Below, one piece after another: positions 1 through 6,607 of a stretch of 18,619 nt of DNA (position 1 is its first letter; every line of letters starts with the position of its first letter). The translations under genes and the position numbers were made by a program. The stretch is from positions 21,481 through 40,099 of the forward strand of contig DAFQ01000003.1 in NCBI GenBank assembly GCA_002497985.1, read 5' to 3'. Below the pieces are notes generated by a model. It made no database searches, had not been told where the DNA came from, and saw only the letters and a list, made by a program, of their open reading frames with translations. This DNA comes from Euryarchaeota archaeon UBA4 (GTDB lineage Archaea; Thermoplasmatota; Poseidoniia; Poseidoniales; Thalassarchaeaceae).

Positions 1-1614
1 GGGCTCTGGCGCGGCTGGTGGCTCGCTCTCATAGGAAGGTGCTGATTCCCTTGTGCTAGAAGAAATGGCCGCAGCAGCGATCCCCGCGGCCGCCACCCCG
101 GCTGCAAGGGCATCGGTAGATGGGAGGTTTGCAACTATCACATCCTGGTAAGCATCGGCCCTTGAAGTCCATATCCTCCTTGCAGCAGGTTGTAGCGAGA
201 AGGGTAATTGGGAAATCTTCTGCTCTACCTCGGCGTCTGCCTTGGCTCGTCCCGCCTCTATCGCTTCGATGCTGCTTGACTGGGGGTCGATTAAGTTCAA
301 CATCTCAGCCATCTCACTCGTCACATCGTCGATACCCAATTCCACTCCTGCCTCAACGAGCTCGAAACGTGCCTGGGCAATCATCTCGTAACCGTTGTCA
401 GCGAACAATCTCGCCTGATACCTGCCGGGGGTGTCAAACATGTCGGACGGTTGGAATGTCATATTTCCCTCAGGTGTCGTAAAACTGGGTGGTGATTGAT
501 GACCGTTCAAGTAATTCCAATTCCCATTGTGATGCTCATGTGCAACCCCTTCCCCATATATTCCGATCCATGCTGTTTCGGAAGTGTCTGAGCCGGAGAA
601 AGAAATCACCAGAGGCTCGTCGAGAGGGACCCTGTCGCCACTGACGATGGAAATAAAGGGATTTGGCCCTGCGTCAACGGTGAAGGGGGCGTATGCAATC
701 TCGTTGCCGTTGTTGTCCGTGTCATGCAATCTCAGAGTCCACCCTCCCGATCCCGGATTGGGCAAGGAGAAGGAACCACTGGTCCTGCCTTCAAGAAACC
801 TAAAGCTAGTGTCGTGCTGATCGTTGACCGCCTCATCTCCATGGGGAATATACGAGGGAACTATCCCTATCCATGCGGAAGGGTCCATATGGGGAGCCGT
901 GAATGTGAAGCTGATTTCCTCCGTGCTGGAGAAGTTCGCCTTCGTGAGAGAAATCTCTATTTCAGGCGTGCCATCTTCCTCAGAGCTCGTGGCATCCATG
1001 CTCAATGAGGGAGTAGTTGGTTCTGGGGTGCCAGGTTGTGAGTCGGAGCTGATTGTTATCTTGCCAACTCCCACCCATCTCCTAGTCCCTATGGGCAGAC
1101 CGCCTGATGATGGGACGCGGGTCCATCCGCCTCTGTACCAATCATTGCTGCCATCCTGTTCCCTGTCGTCCATGCTCCATGAGGGGGCGCCGCCCGAGCC
1201 CGCGTTGTAGAAGTAGAGGATCGCCCCATTGGGGTTCCTGAACGAAGGTTTGCCGTTGATGTCATGTTGGGGCTCGAAGTTCCCGTTGTAGAAGTCATTG
1301 GGGTGGTCGCTGACAGATATCCCGGAGCCGCTGGAATACTCATCGTCCGAATTAGATTCGACTAGCGAGATTATCTCACTCAGATCTAGTGAGCCATCGC
1401 CATCCGTATCCAAGGCATCCACTATTGCTCGGACTATGGCGGCAGGAGCGGTCTGACCGGTGATTGAGGAGAGTGCTCCAGAAAACTCGTCGTAACTGAG
1501 AGAGCCGTCCCCATCGATGTCGTACTTGGAAAATAGGGACTCTGCGGAGACCCCTCTTGATATTAGCAGGGTTTGCAGATTCTTTATTGCGACAGCTTCC
1601 AGACCACCACTCAT
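1..1614 (-). CDS. EF-hand protein with two AWIGI-type beta-sandwich repeats (partial, C-terminus beyond left edge)
   Basis: Open reading frame of 538 codons read on the minus strand that runs off the window, so the C-terminus is missing. The ATG at 1614 follows an in-frame TGA eleven codons upstream. Visible parts: two canonical EF-hand loops, residues 32-43 (DIDGDGSLSYDE) and 69-80 (DTDGDGSLDLSE), which should bind calcium; a Trp/Tyr-rich segment around 92-178; two related beta-sandwich segments, each with an AWIGI motif, at about 195-295 and 300-395; a helical region; then an Ala-rich hydrophobic stretch near 499-517 followed by Pro/Ser-rich sequence at the edge. No N-terminal signal peptide is seen. 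It lies 79 bp downstream of gcvT on the same strand and could be co-transcribed, though no functional link is evident. Calcium binding is likely; the rest of its role is unknown. Confidence 0.8.
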   Translation of the reverse strand, partial: MSGGLEAVAIKNLQTLLISRGVSAESLFSKYDIDGDGSLSYDEFSGALSSITGQTAPAAIVRAIVDALDTDGDGSLDLSEIISLVESNSDDEYSSGSGISVSDHPNDFYNGNFEPQHDINGKPSFRNPNGAILYFYNAGSGGAPSWSMDDREQDGSNDWYRGGWTRVPSSGGLPIGTRRWVGVGKITISSDSQPGTPEPTTPSLSMDATSSEEDGTPEIEISLTKANFSSTEEISFTFTAPHMDPSAWIGIVPSYIPHGDEAVNDQHDTSFRFLEGRTSGSFSLPNPGSGGWTLRLHDTDNNGNEIAYAPFTVDAGPNPFISIVSGDRVPLDEPLVISFSGSDTSETAWIGIYGEGVAHEHHNGNWNYLNGHQSPPSFTTPEGNMTFQPSDMFDTPGRYQARLFADNGYEMIAQARFELVEAGVELGIDDVTSEMAEMLNLIDPQSSSIEAIEAGRAKADAEVEQKISQLPFSLQPAARRIWTSRADAYQDVIVANLPSTDALAAGVAAAGIAAAAISSSTRESAPSYESEPPAAPEP

Positions 1615-1693
1615 AATCGTGCCTCGGACATGGACGAGGGACGTTCAGCAATGAGGTTTGTCGCGGCGAGGCGGCATTCTGCATTGTGGCGCA

Positions 1694-2848
1694 TCATTTC
1701 TTGAAAGGCGGCAAGACCACCCTGGCCCTGACCCTTCTCCTTTGACTGGCTTGAATCCAGACGTCATCCCCGACCCCCTTGCCACTGATGTATGCCATTG
1801 CAATTCCCGTCCCTCCAAGTGAGGGGGATGGGGCGCCACTGGTAACATAACCGATGATTCGAGAGCCCTCAGATTCTCCATCTAGGACCTTGTGTCCGAG
1901 TCTGGGCGATGGTCCCCTTTCCGTACATATCAGGGCCTGCCACCTCTCATTTTTCCCCATTGATGAGACTAGTCTGTCACGGCCTATGAAGTCATGATCC
2001 ATGCTTAGTCCGAAGGGGACGGATGTCTCTACCGTGTCCCTAGCCAAGAAATCCACCGGGAGACTGGGATCGGGACTGATTCCAAGTCCTGGCCACAAGA
2101 AGTCTTGGCCCGAGAGAAGGTAGCCCATCTCCAGTCTTAGTGTGTCACGAGCACCTAGTCCCACAGGAACGATCCCAAAATCCGAACCAGTATCAAGTAA
2201 TGCCGACCACAGATATGGCGCCTGTTCGTTGGGGACAAAAATCTCAACGCCCCTTTCACCGGTGTATCCCGTACCCTGAATCCACCCAGTAATTCCGAGT
2301 TCGTTTGAAACTATGTCCTGACAGCGGAATCTACCTACTGAGTTGGCTTCGCCCAGAGTTTGAGAAATTATTTCTGCTGAATTGGGACCCTGGAGAGCCA
2401 ATATGCTAGTCTCTGAAGACATGTCTTCCATACTTACCGAACCATCCTTCGGCAATAGATCGGTTAGCCATTTCCACATGACGTCGACCATGGACGCATT
2501 GGGGACGCCAAATACCTCATCCTGGCTCTTTACTGCAAATATCATGTCATCAATGATATTCCCATCTGAATCCAGAAAATGAGTATATCCGCACCTCCCG
2601 CTTGCGAAGTTTAAGAACTCCTGAGTCCCCACTGACTCTAACCATGGTAGAACATCGCCCCCTTGGAAACGGAAAAGGCCCATGTGAGAGACGTCGAAAA
2701 GACCTGCGGAGTTTCTTGTCGATAGATGCTCTTCCTGGATCGAAGAGTACCATATTGGAAGCTCGAATCCATGGAAGTCGACAATGTTCGCCCCAGCCTG
2801 GACATGCTTCTCAAAAAGGGCGGTTCGAACGGGTTTTTTCTCCCCCAT
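1694..2848 (-). CDS. gcvT: Aminomethyltransferase, glycine cleavage system T protein
   Basis: T protein of the glycine cleavage system. It transfers the aminomethyl carbon from the lipoylated H protein to tetrahydrofolate, releasing ammonia. The 384-residue product matches the family's usual 360-380. Seen: DFHGFELP at 24-31, LFDVSHMG at 50-57, an Asp pair at 100-101 in IIDDMIF where the catalytic Asp lies, GARDTLRLE in the folate-binding half, DFIGRDRL, and a C-terminal VRARVVLPPF. The frame stays open upstream to an ATG at 2917 and beyond into tfb. I prefer the ATG at 2848 because homology to the family begins there and a TATA-like box at 2929-2936 predicts transcription start near 2906, downstream of the ATG at 2917. 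It has a small insertion after the GYLLSGQD motif. No other gcv genes are visible in the window. Confidence 0.93.
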   Translation of the reverse strand: MGEKKPVRTALFEKHVQAGANIVDFHGFELPIWYSSIQEEHLSTRNSAGLFDVSHMGLFRFQGGDVLPWLESVGTQEFLNFASGRCGYTHFLDSDGNIIDDMIFAVKSQDEVFGVPNASMVDVMWKWLTDLLPKDGSVSMEDMSSETSILALQGPNSAEIISQTLGEANSVGRFRCQDIVSNELGITGWIQGTGYTGERGVEIFVPNEQAPYLWSALLDTGSDFGIVPVGLGARDTLRLEMGYLLSGQDFLWPGLGISPDPSLPVDFLARDTVETSVPFGLSMDHDFIGRDRLVSSMGKNERWQALICTERGPSPRLGHKVLDGESEGSRIIGYVTSGAPSPSLGGTGIAMAYISGKGVGDDVWIQASQRRRVRARVVLPPFKK

Positions 2849-2928
2849 GGCCGTAGCAACAAGAGGAGAGGCAAGAAGTTTCGGGAAGCTTATTTGTGAA
2901 TCTGTTGGGTGAAACATCAGATAGTAAC

Positions 2929-2936
2929 ATTTAAAT
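2929..2936. promoter_or_regulatory. Palindromic TATA-like box between gcvT and tfb
   Basis: ATTTAAAT, a perfect palindrome, is the only strongly AT-rich box between the divergent gcvT and tfb genes. On the plus strand it lies about 40 nt before the tfb ATG, predicting a leader of about 15 nt. On the minus strand it predicts a start near 2906, giving gcvT a leader of about 58 nt. An archaeal TATA box used in both directions is inference. A weaker gcvT alternative is the AAATAAG-like sequence near 2888-2898. Confidence 0.5.
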
Positions 2937-2972
2937 AATGAGGTCGTCACTATACAACTGCGAGTTGAGAAG

Positions 2973-3998
2973 ATGGAAAGGGACACTGCGCAGCGAACCG
3001 GTTCTAGAAGGGAGTCTTCTAGGAAGAGTACTAGGGGTCGAGCAATTGTTCCAGCTAGTCGTCCCTCTAAGAGCCGTGGAACTGAGTCAGTGACCGGTCC
3101 TTGTAGGGTCTGCGGTTCCAATTCTTGGGATAACGATGACATCAGGGGTGAGACGTCCTGCTCCGACTGCGGTTATGTCGCTGCTGAGAATATGATTGAC
3201 CCAGGCGCAGAATGGACTAACCATTCGGGAGGGGACGATAGGAGCAGGGTTGGCGCGCCCACTACACTCACACTTTCCGACAAGGGGCTATCGACAGAGA
3301 TCAGGCGTTCGGACCTGACTTCTGGCTCTGCCAAGAGGCATGGGATGTCGGGGAAGGCACTCCGTGACTGGAGGAGGAGACAGAGGATAGACCAGAGAAG
3401 CAAAACTCGGGACAGTCGTAGCAGGAACCTGTCCAAGGCCATGCAGTTCATCCGGGACAGGGGCGATCTGCCTCCGCAGATTGAGCAACAGGCTGCTGGT
3501 CTGTATCGGCATGCAGTAGACAGGGGATTGGTTACTGGGAGGAGTATTCGAGGAGTATCTGCCGCATGCGTCTACGTAGCGGCCAGAGAGGCAGAGATCC
3601 CAAGGAAGATTGAGGAGATTGCGGATTCGTTCGACATGATCAAAGAGGTCGAAATCAAGGAGCTTAAGCGAACAATAAGGCTCGTAGCCAGAACCCTTGG
3701 GGCCCACCACATAACTGGCCCTCAAGAGTACTTTGAGAAATTCCACTCTGACCTCGGTCTGCCACCGGTTGTCCTGGGGAATGTCAGAGAAACGTGGGAC
3801 CTCGTGAAAGATGACCTCTCATGGCAAGGCAAGAAGCCCTCTGGGATAGCAGGGGTCCTCCTATACAAGGCATCGCAGGACAGCAGCTCGCCGCGTACCC
3901 AGAGCGATGTTTGCAAAGTAGCAGGAATAAGTGAAGTGACCCTTAGGGGTCTTCTCAAGATACTCAATCAGATGCTGGAGATAAGAGCGAATAGGTAG
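2973..3998 (+). CDS. tfb: Transcription initiation factor B (TFB, TFIIB homologue)
   Basis: Archaeal TFIIB homologue that binds the TBP-TATA complex, contacts the BRE and recruits RNA polymerase. The zinc ribbon has Cys44/Cys47 and Cys63/Cys66 (CRVC...CSDC). It is followed by a linker with the conserved DPGAEW start of the B-reader region at about 75-95. Two cyclin-like repeats fill roughly 150-335, with recognisable segments such as GVSAACVYVAAREAEIPR in the first and PSGIAGVLLYKAS in the second. At 341 residues it is longer than the usual ~300, because about 40 Arg/Ser-rich residues precede the zinc ribbon. The start at 2973 fits the TATA-like box 40 nt upstream. It is transcribed away from gcvT and converges on tRNA-Ala. 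Many euryarchaea carry several TFBs, so it could be a specialised copy. Confidence 0.95.
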   Translation: MERDTAQRTGSRRESSRKSTRGRAIVPASRPSKSRGTESVTGPCRVCGSNSWDNDDIRGETSCSDCGYVAAENMIDPGAEWTNHSGGDDRSRVGAPTTLTLSDKGLSTEIRRSDLTSGSAKRHGMSGKALRDWRRRQRIDQRSKTRDSRSRNLSKAMQFIRDRGDLPPQIEQQAAGLYRHAVDRGLVTGRSIRGVSAACVYVAAREAEIPRKIEEIADSFDMIKEVEIKELKRTIRLVARTLGAHHITGPQEYFEKFHSDLGLPPVVLGNVRETWDLVKDDLSWQGKKPSGIAGVLLYKASQDSSSPRTQSDVCKVAGISEVTLRGLLKILNQMLEIRANR

Positions 3999-4017
3999 TT
4001 CCGACATTGATCGATGG

Positions 4018-4094
4018 TGGTGGACGCTGGGGGATTTGAACCCCCGGCCGCCTGGTTGCAAACCAGGCGCTCTTCCAAGCTGAGCTAAGCGCCC
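4018..4094 (-). tRNA. tRNA-Ala (anticodon UGC), CCA encoded
   Basis: On the minus strand the acceptor stem GGGCGCT pairs with AGCGTCC with one G-U pair. The D arm is GCTC...GAGC, the anticodon stem CCTGG/CCAGG encloses the loop TTTGCAA (anticodon TGC), and the T arm is GGGGG-TTCAAAT-CCCCC. The discriminator is A and the 3' CCA is in the DNA at 4018-4020. No intron. It ends 19 bp from the convergent tfb stop and lies downstream of the 4150-4743 gene on the same strand. Confidence 0.96.
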
Positions 4095-4149
4095 CTGTGA
4101 TGCCGGGGAGGCCATGGGTTCTTGAGGCCACCCATTGTTAGAGAAGTCG

Positions 4150-4743
4150 TCACCTTTTCTCGGAAAGTAGTTTTGGCAGTATCACAGTCATCCCCATCAG
4201 GGAGAACAGCAATACCAGCTTAAGCATGGAATCATTGGATTCTGCACTAGCATCTCCTCCAGAATCGGTATTTTGCATCGGTTGTGTCATATGGACATCA
4301 GTGGAGAATGTCACTATGAACACGGACTCAGATGAGTTCCCATTGTGCATTATCTGGTGCATCATGGAAATGTTTCCAGGGAGCAGTCCATTGGATGGAT
4401 CCAGTAAGACCAATTCCGTGACTTCGCATTCAGGGTCTTCTTTCATACCTGTCTCATTTAGTTCGCAGGAAGAATATAGCCAAGCAGTAGAGGTGTCATC
4501 AGAGCCATTGTAGTTTCCATCCGAATCTGCATCAATTAGAACCCTGTGTGATGTATTCTCCCTGCTGTCAACATTGTAGAAGAACAGATAGTCAGTGGTG
4601 ACGAGTATTCCCTGTTGAACCCCATTTGGAGTTACGCCATCATCCTTCAGTAGAATGGTGTATTCCTTGGGCTCGTGCGCCATGACGGGAGCAGCGAGAA
4701 GAATGATTGCCAGAATAGAGGCGAACGCCTCGCATGACCTCAT
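4150..4743 (-). CDS. Small exported membrane-anchored protein, predicted mature N-terminal His; paralogue of 8536-9057
   Basis: 197 residues. The signal peptide spans 1-22 and ends V-M-A, predicting that the mature protein starts with His23. A beta-rich domain follows (YTILLKDDG, then DYLFFYNVDS), with His66, His129 and His133 as further possible metal ligands. A C-terminal membrane helix (about 172-190) and a basic tail form the anchor. Cys93 and Cys106 are separated by exactly 12 residues, the same spacing as in the downstream paralogue (Cys71/Cys84), and the FYNV segment is shared. Fold and context suggest a cupredoxin- or CopC-like metal-binding sandwich, but no type 1 copper site is complete, so the function is open. 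The start lies head-to-head with the propeller gene at 4773; the ATGs are only 29 bp apart. Confidence 0.83.
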   Translation of the reverse strand: MRSCEAFASILAIILLAAPVMAHEPKEYTILLKDDGVTPNGVQQGILVTTDYLFFYNVDSRENTSHRVLIDADSDGNYNGSDDTSTAWLYSSCELNETGMKEDPECEVTELVLLDPSNGLLPGNISMMHQIMHNGNSSESVFIVTFSTDVHMTQPMQNTDSGGDASAESNDSMLKLVLLFSLMGMTVILPKLLSEKR

Positions 4744-4772
4744 GGTTGGCCGAGGGGGGCGATGGCTTCAAC

Positions 4773-6542
4773 ATGACCGCCATTGTCGCGTACCTCGTGG
4801 ACTCCGGGAAATTGGGGCTGGCCCTGGCCTTTGCTGGGTGCGTATTGGTGGCCCTTGTAGCATCGATTACGCTCATGGGCGAGCCCGAAGAGTCTGCAAC
4901 AATCGTCGAAGGAATGGTGGATCCGCTGATGCAGGACGAAGGTCACGATCATCGAAACGCGAGTCAGCACCAGTTGTACACAGACAACATTCTGCCGATT
5001 AGCTACAATCCCCTTACCGCCCCGGGAAACGCAGAGGTTCAGGTCGCGGAATCACCGGACGGGAATATCTACGCATACATAGCTGGCTGGTCTGAGATGC
5101 ACATCGTTGATGTCACCAACCCAGAAAACACCACTGTGACAGGGGTTTACTACGACCCCAATACTCAGGTTCTCGATGTCAAGTATCTGGAATACAACGC
5201 CAGGGAGTACGTGATAGTTCAGAATCAACTTGTCGACCCTGGAGCAGCCGACCCAAATGTTGGCTCATGGGAAGATCCGGCACAGGTCACTGTGACCCTT
5301 GTGGACGTCACCGACAAGTCCAATCCGAGTTGGGTAGATTCTTGGTATGACGTCGATCATCCCAGTGGACCTCACAATCTTTACACGCATATGATTGACA
5401 ATGAGTGGTACATCTTTGTTGCGAATCCAGACTACGAATCTTGTGATGTTGGCCAGGGTGACGCGTGCGGTGGGATAACTATTGCACACCTGAACTTCGC
5501 GGCTTATGGGGATCTTCCGCGCATAGTGAAAGTTGGCGAGGCGGAAGTTTCCTGGGAGTCGACATTGGGAGGGTGGATATACATTCACGACATGACCGTA
5601 CAAACGTGGCCAGGTGAAGACTCGAATGATCCGCGTTTTGGCAGGACCTACGTTTATGGGGCTTATTGGGAAGCTGGTTTGAGGATTTTCGACGTTTCGG
5701 ACGTACCCCACCCTGGTAAGGACCTCGCAGAGTACCTCTGGCACGGAACATGGTGCAGAGCCTCGGGAGGGTCGCAGGCTGGTTGCCTGTGGAGAGCTCC
5801 GGAAGTTGGCCAATGGATGGAATTCGAGGACTTCGACGGCGATGGCGAGATTGACTGCGGTTGCACCAGCAATGAAAACGGCGGCCGGGCTTCCTACATC
5901 CACTACGCAGAGCCGGTTGACGACATGGTCGATGCCAGTCATCTGGGCTACCCCGTTGGGAAGCGCCACCTCACCATTATCGCCACTGAAGTCCTGAGTA
6001 CCAGTGTAGGGACTGGCATGGGATACCTCCTTGATACGACTGGGTATGAAATGGTCAATGGAAATCTAAGATTCACGCCTGAATTGATCCATGGATGGGA
6101 GAACCCATTTGCTTGGGATCATCACATCCCTGACGGCGAGGAGTGGTTACTTTTCAGCCCCCATAACGCAGACACTCAGATTTTCCAGACTGGTTTGCCC
6201 GGCCTTCCCGACAATAGCCATGGTGGCGCTTGGGATGGCAGGATATACATGTCAAGTTACCACGCTGGACTATGGATAATTGATATCGAGACTCTTATGC
6301 TAGCCGGACTCTCCGACGGCAACAAGACATCTGTACATCTGGACTCCACAGTTGGTTTCCACCTTCCCCATGGTGCCGATGGAACGCCCTTGGATAGTGC
6401 GTTCTATGATTTCGGTTGGACCCCTTTCCTATGGGCTGCGGAATATCATGAGGGCTACACATACTTATCCTGCATAACAAGTGGCCTATACATCGTGCAA
6501 TTGGACATTGACAGGCCATATGGGCCACCTAGTGGTGTTTGA
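4773..6542 (+). CDS. Membrane-anchored LVIVD-type beta-propeller protein A, His-rich
   Basis: About 589 residues. An N-terminal membrane helix (about 13-35) and a His-containing stretch (GHDHRNASQHQ) lead into a beta-propeller built of LVIVD-like blades, such as MHIVDVTNPEN, LRIFDVSD, LWIIDIE and LYIVQLDID. An EF-hand-like loop DFDGDGEIDCG lies mid-protein. Histidines conserved with paralogue B: His201 (PHN), His272 (IHDM), His377 (IHYA), RHLTIIA, the SPHNADT motif at 462-468 and His497 (YHAG). It probably faces outside the cell. An in-frame ATG at 4734 would overlap the start of the divergent gene; 4773 is preferred because it places the helix close to the N-terminus. Family assignment by repeat motif is fairly sure. 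Enzyme activity is unknown; the His set hints at metal binding, as in other copper-binding propellers, but this is inference. Confidence 0.85.
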   Translation: MTAIVAYLVDSGKLGLALAFAGCVLVALVASITLMGEPEESATIVEGMVDPLMQDEGHDHRNASQHQLYTDNILPISYNPLTAPGNAEVQVAESPDGNIYAYIAGWSEMHIVDVTNPENTTVTGVYYDPNTQVLDVKYLEYNAREYVIVQNQLVDPGAADPNVGSWEDPAQVTVTLVDVTDKSNPSWVDSWYDVDHPSGPHNLYTHMIDNEWYIFVANPDYESCDVGQGDACGGITIAHLNFAAYGDLPRIVKVGEAEVSWESTLGGWIYIHDMTVQTWPGEDSNDPRFGRTYVYGAYWEAGLRIFDVSDVPHPGKDLAEYLWHGTWCRASGGSQAGCLWRAPEVGQWMEFEDFDGDGEIDCGCTSNENGGRASYIHYAEPVDDMVDASHLGYPVGKRHLTIIATEVLSTSVGTGMGYLLDTTGYEMVNGNLRFTPELIHGWENPFAWDHHIPDGEEWLLFSPHNADTQIFQTGLPGLPDNSHGGAWDGRIYMSSYHAGLWIIDIETLMLAGLSDGNKTSVHLDSTVGFHLPHGADGTPLDSAFYDFGWTPFLWAAEYHEGYTYLSCITSGLYIVQLDIDRPYGPPSGV

Positions 6543-6559
6543 CGGCCCCTTGGGGCCGT
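6542..6559. repeat. Perfect 8-bp inverted repeat after propeller A
   Basis: ACGGCCCC-TT-GGGGCCGT, a GC-rich perfect dyad beginning on the last base of the propeller A stop codon. It could form a tight RNA hairpin or be a protein-binding site. No T-run follows, so a classical terminator is unlikely. It separates propeller A from the operon starting at 6608. Confidence 0.6.
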
Positions 6560-6607
6560 GTACCGGCAATGGGGAATTTGATAGGCATTGGTCCCACGCA
6601 TCAGGGC

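Noticed and set aside
584..1210. Plus-strand open frames in the left 1.6 kb
   Set aside because: They are opposite the EF-hand protein, whose minus-strand frame is open for all 538 codons with clear EF-hand and repeat motifs.
2849..3142. N-terminal extension of gcvT to the upstream ATGs at 2917 or 3142
   Set aside because: The extra sequence lies upstream of the predicted transcription start and partly inside tfb, and it has no similarity to the T-protein family.
4108..4135. Short inverted repeat (ATGGGT/ACCCAT) before tRNA-Ala as a terminator
   Set aside because: Only 6 bp with a long loop and no T-run; too weak to call.
4150..4743. Type 1 blue-copper (plastocyanin-like) protein
   Set aside because: The His-Cys-His-Met ligand set is not in the right order, and the two Cys look like a conserved disulfide.
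5265..5969. 234-codon open frame on the minus strand inside propeller A
   Set aside because: No recognisable domain, and it lies wholly opposite a well-supported propeller gene.
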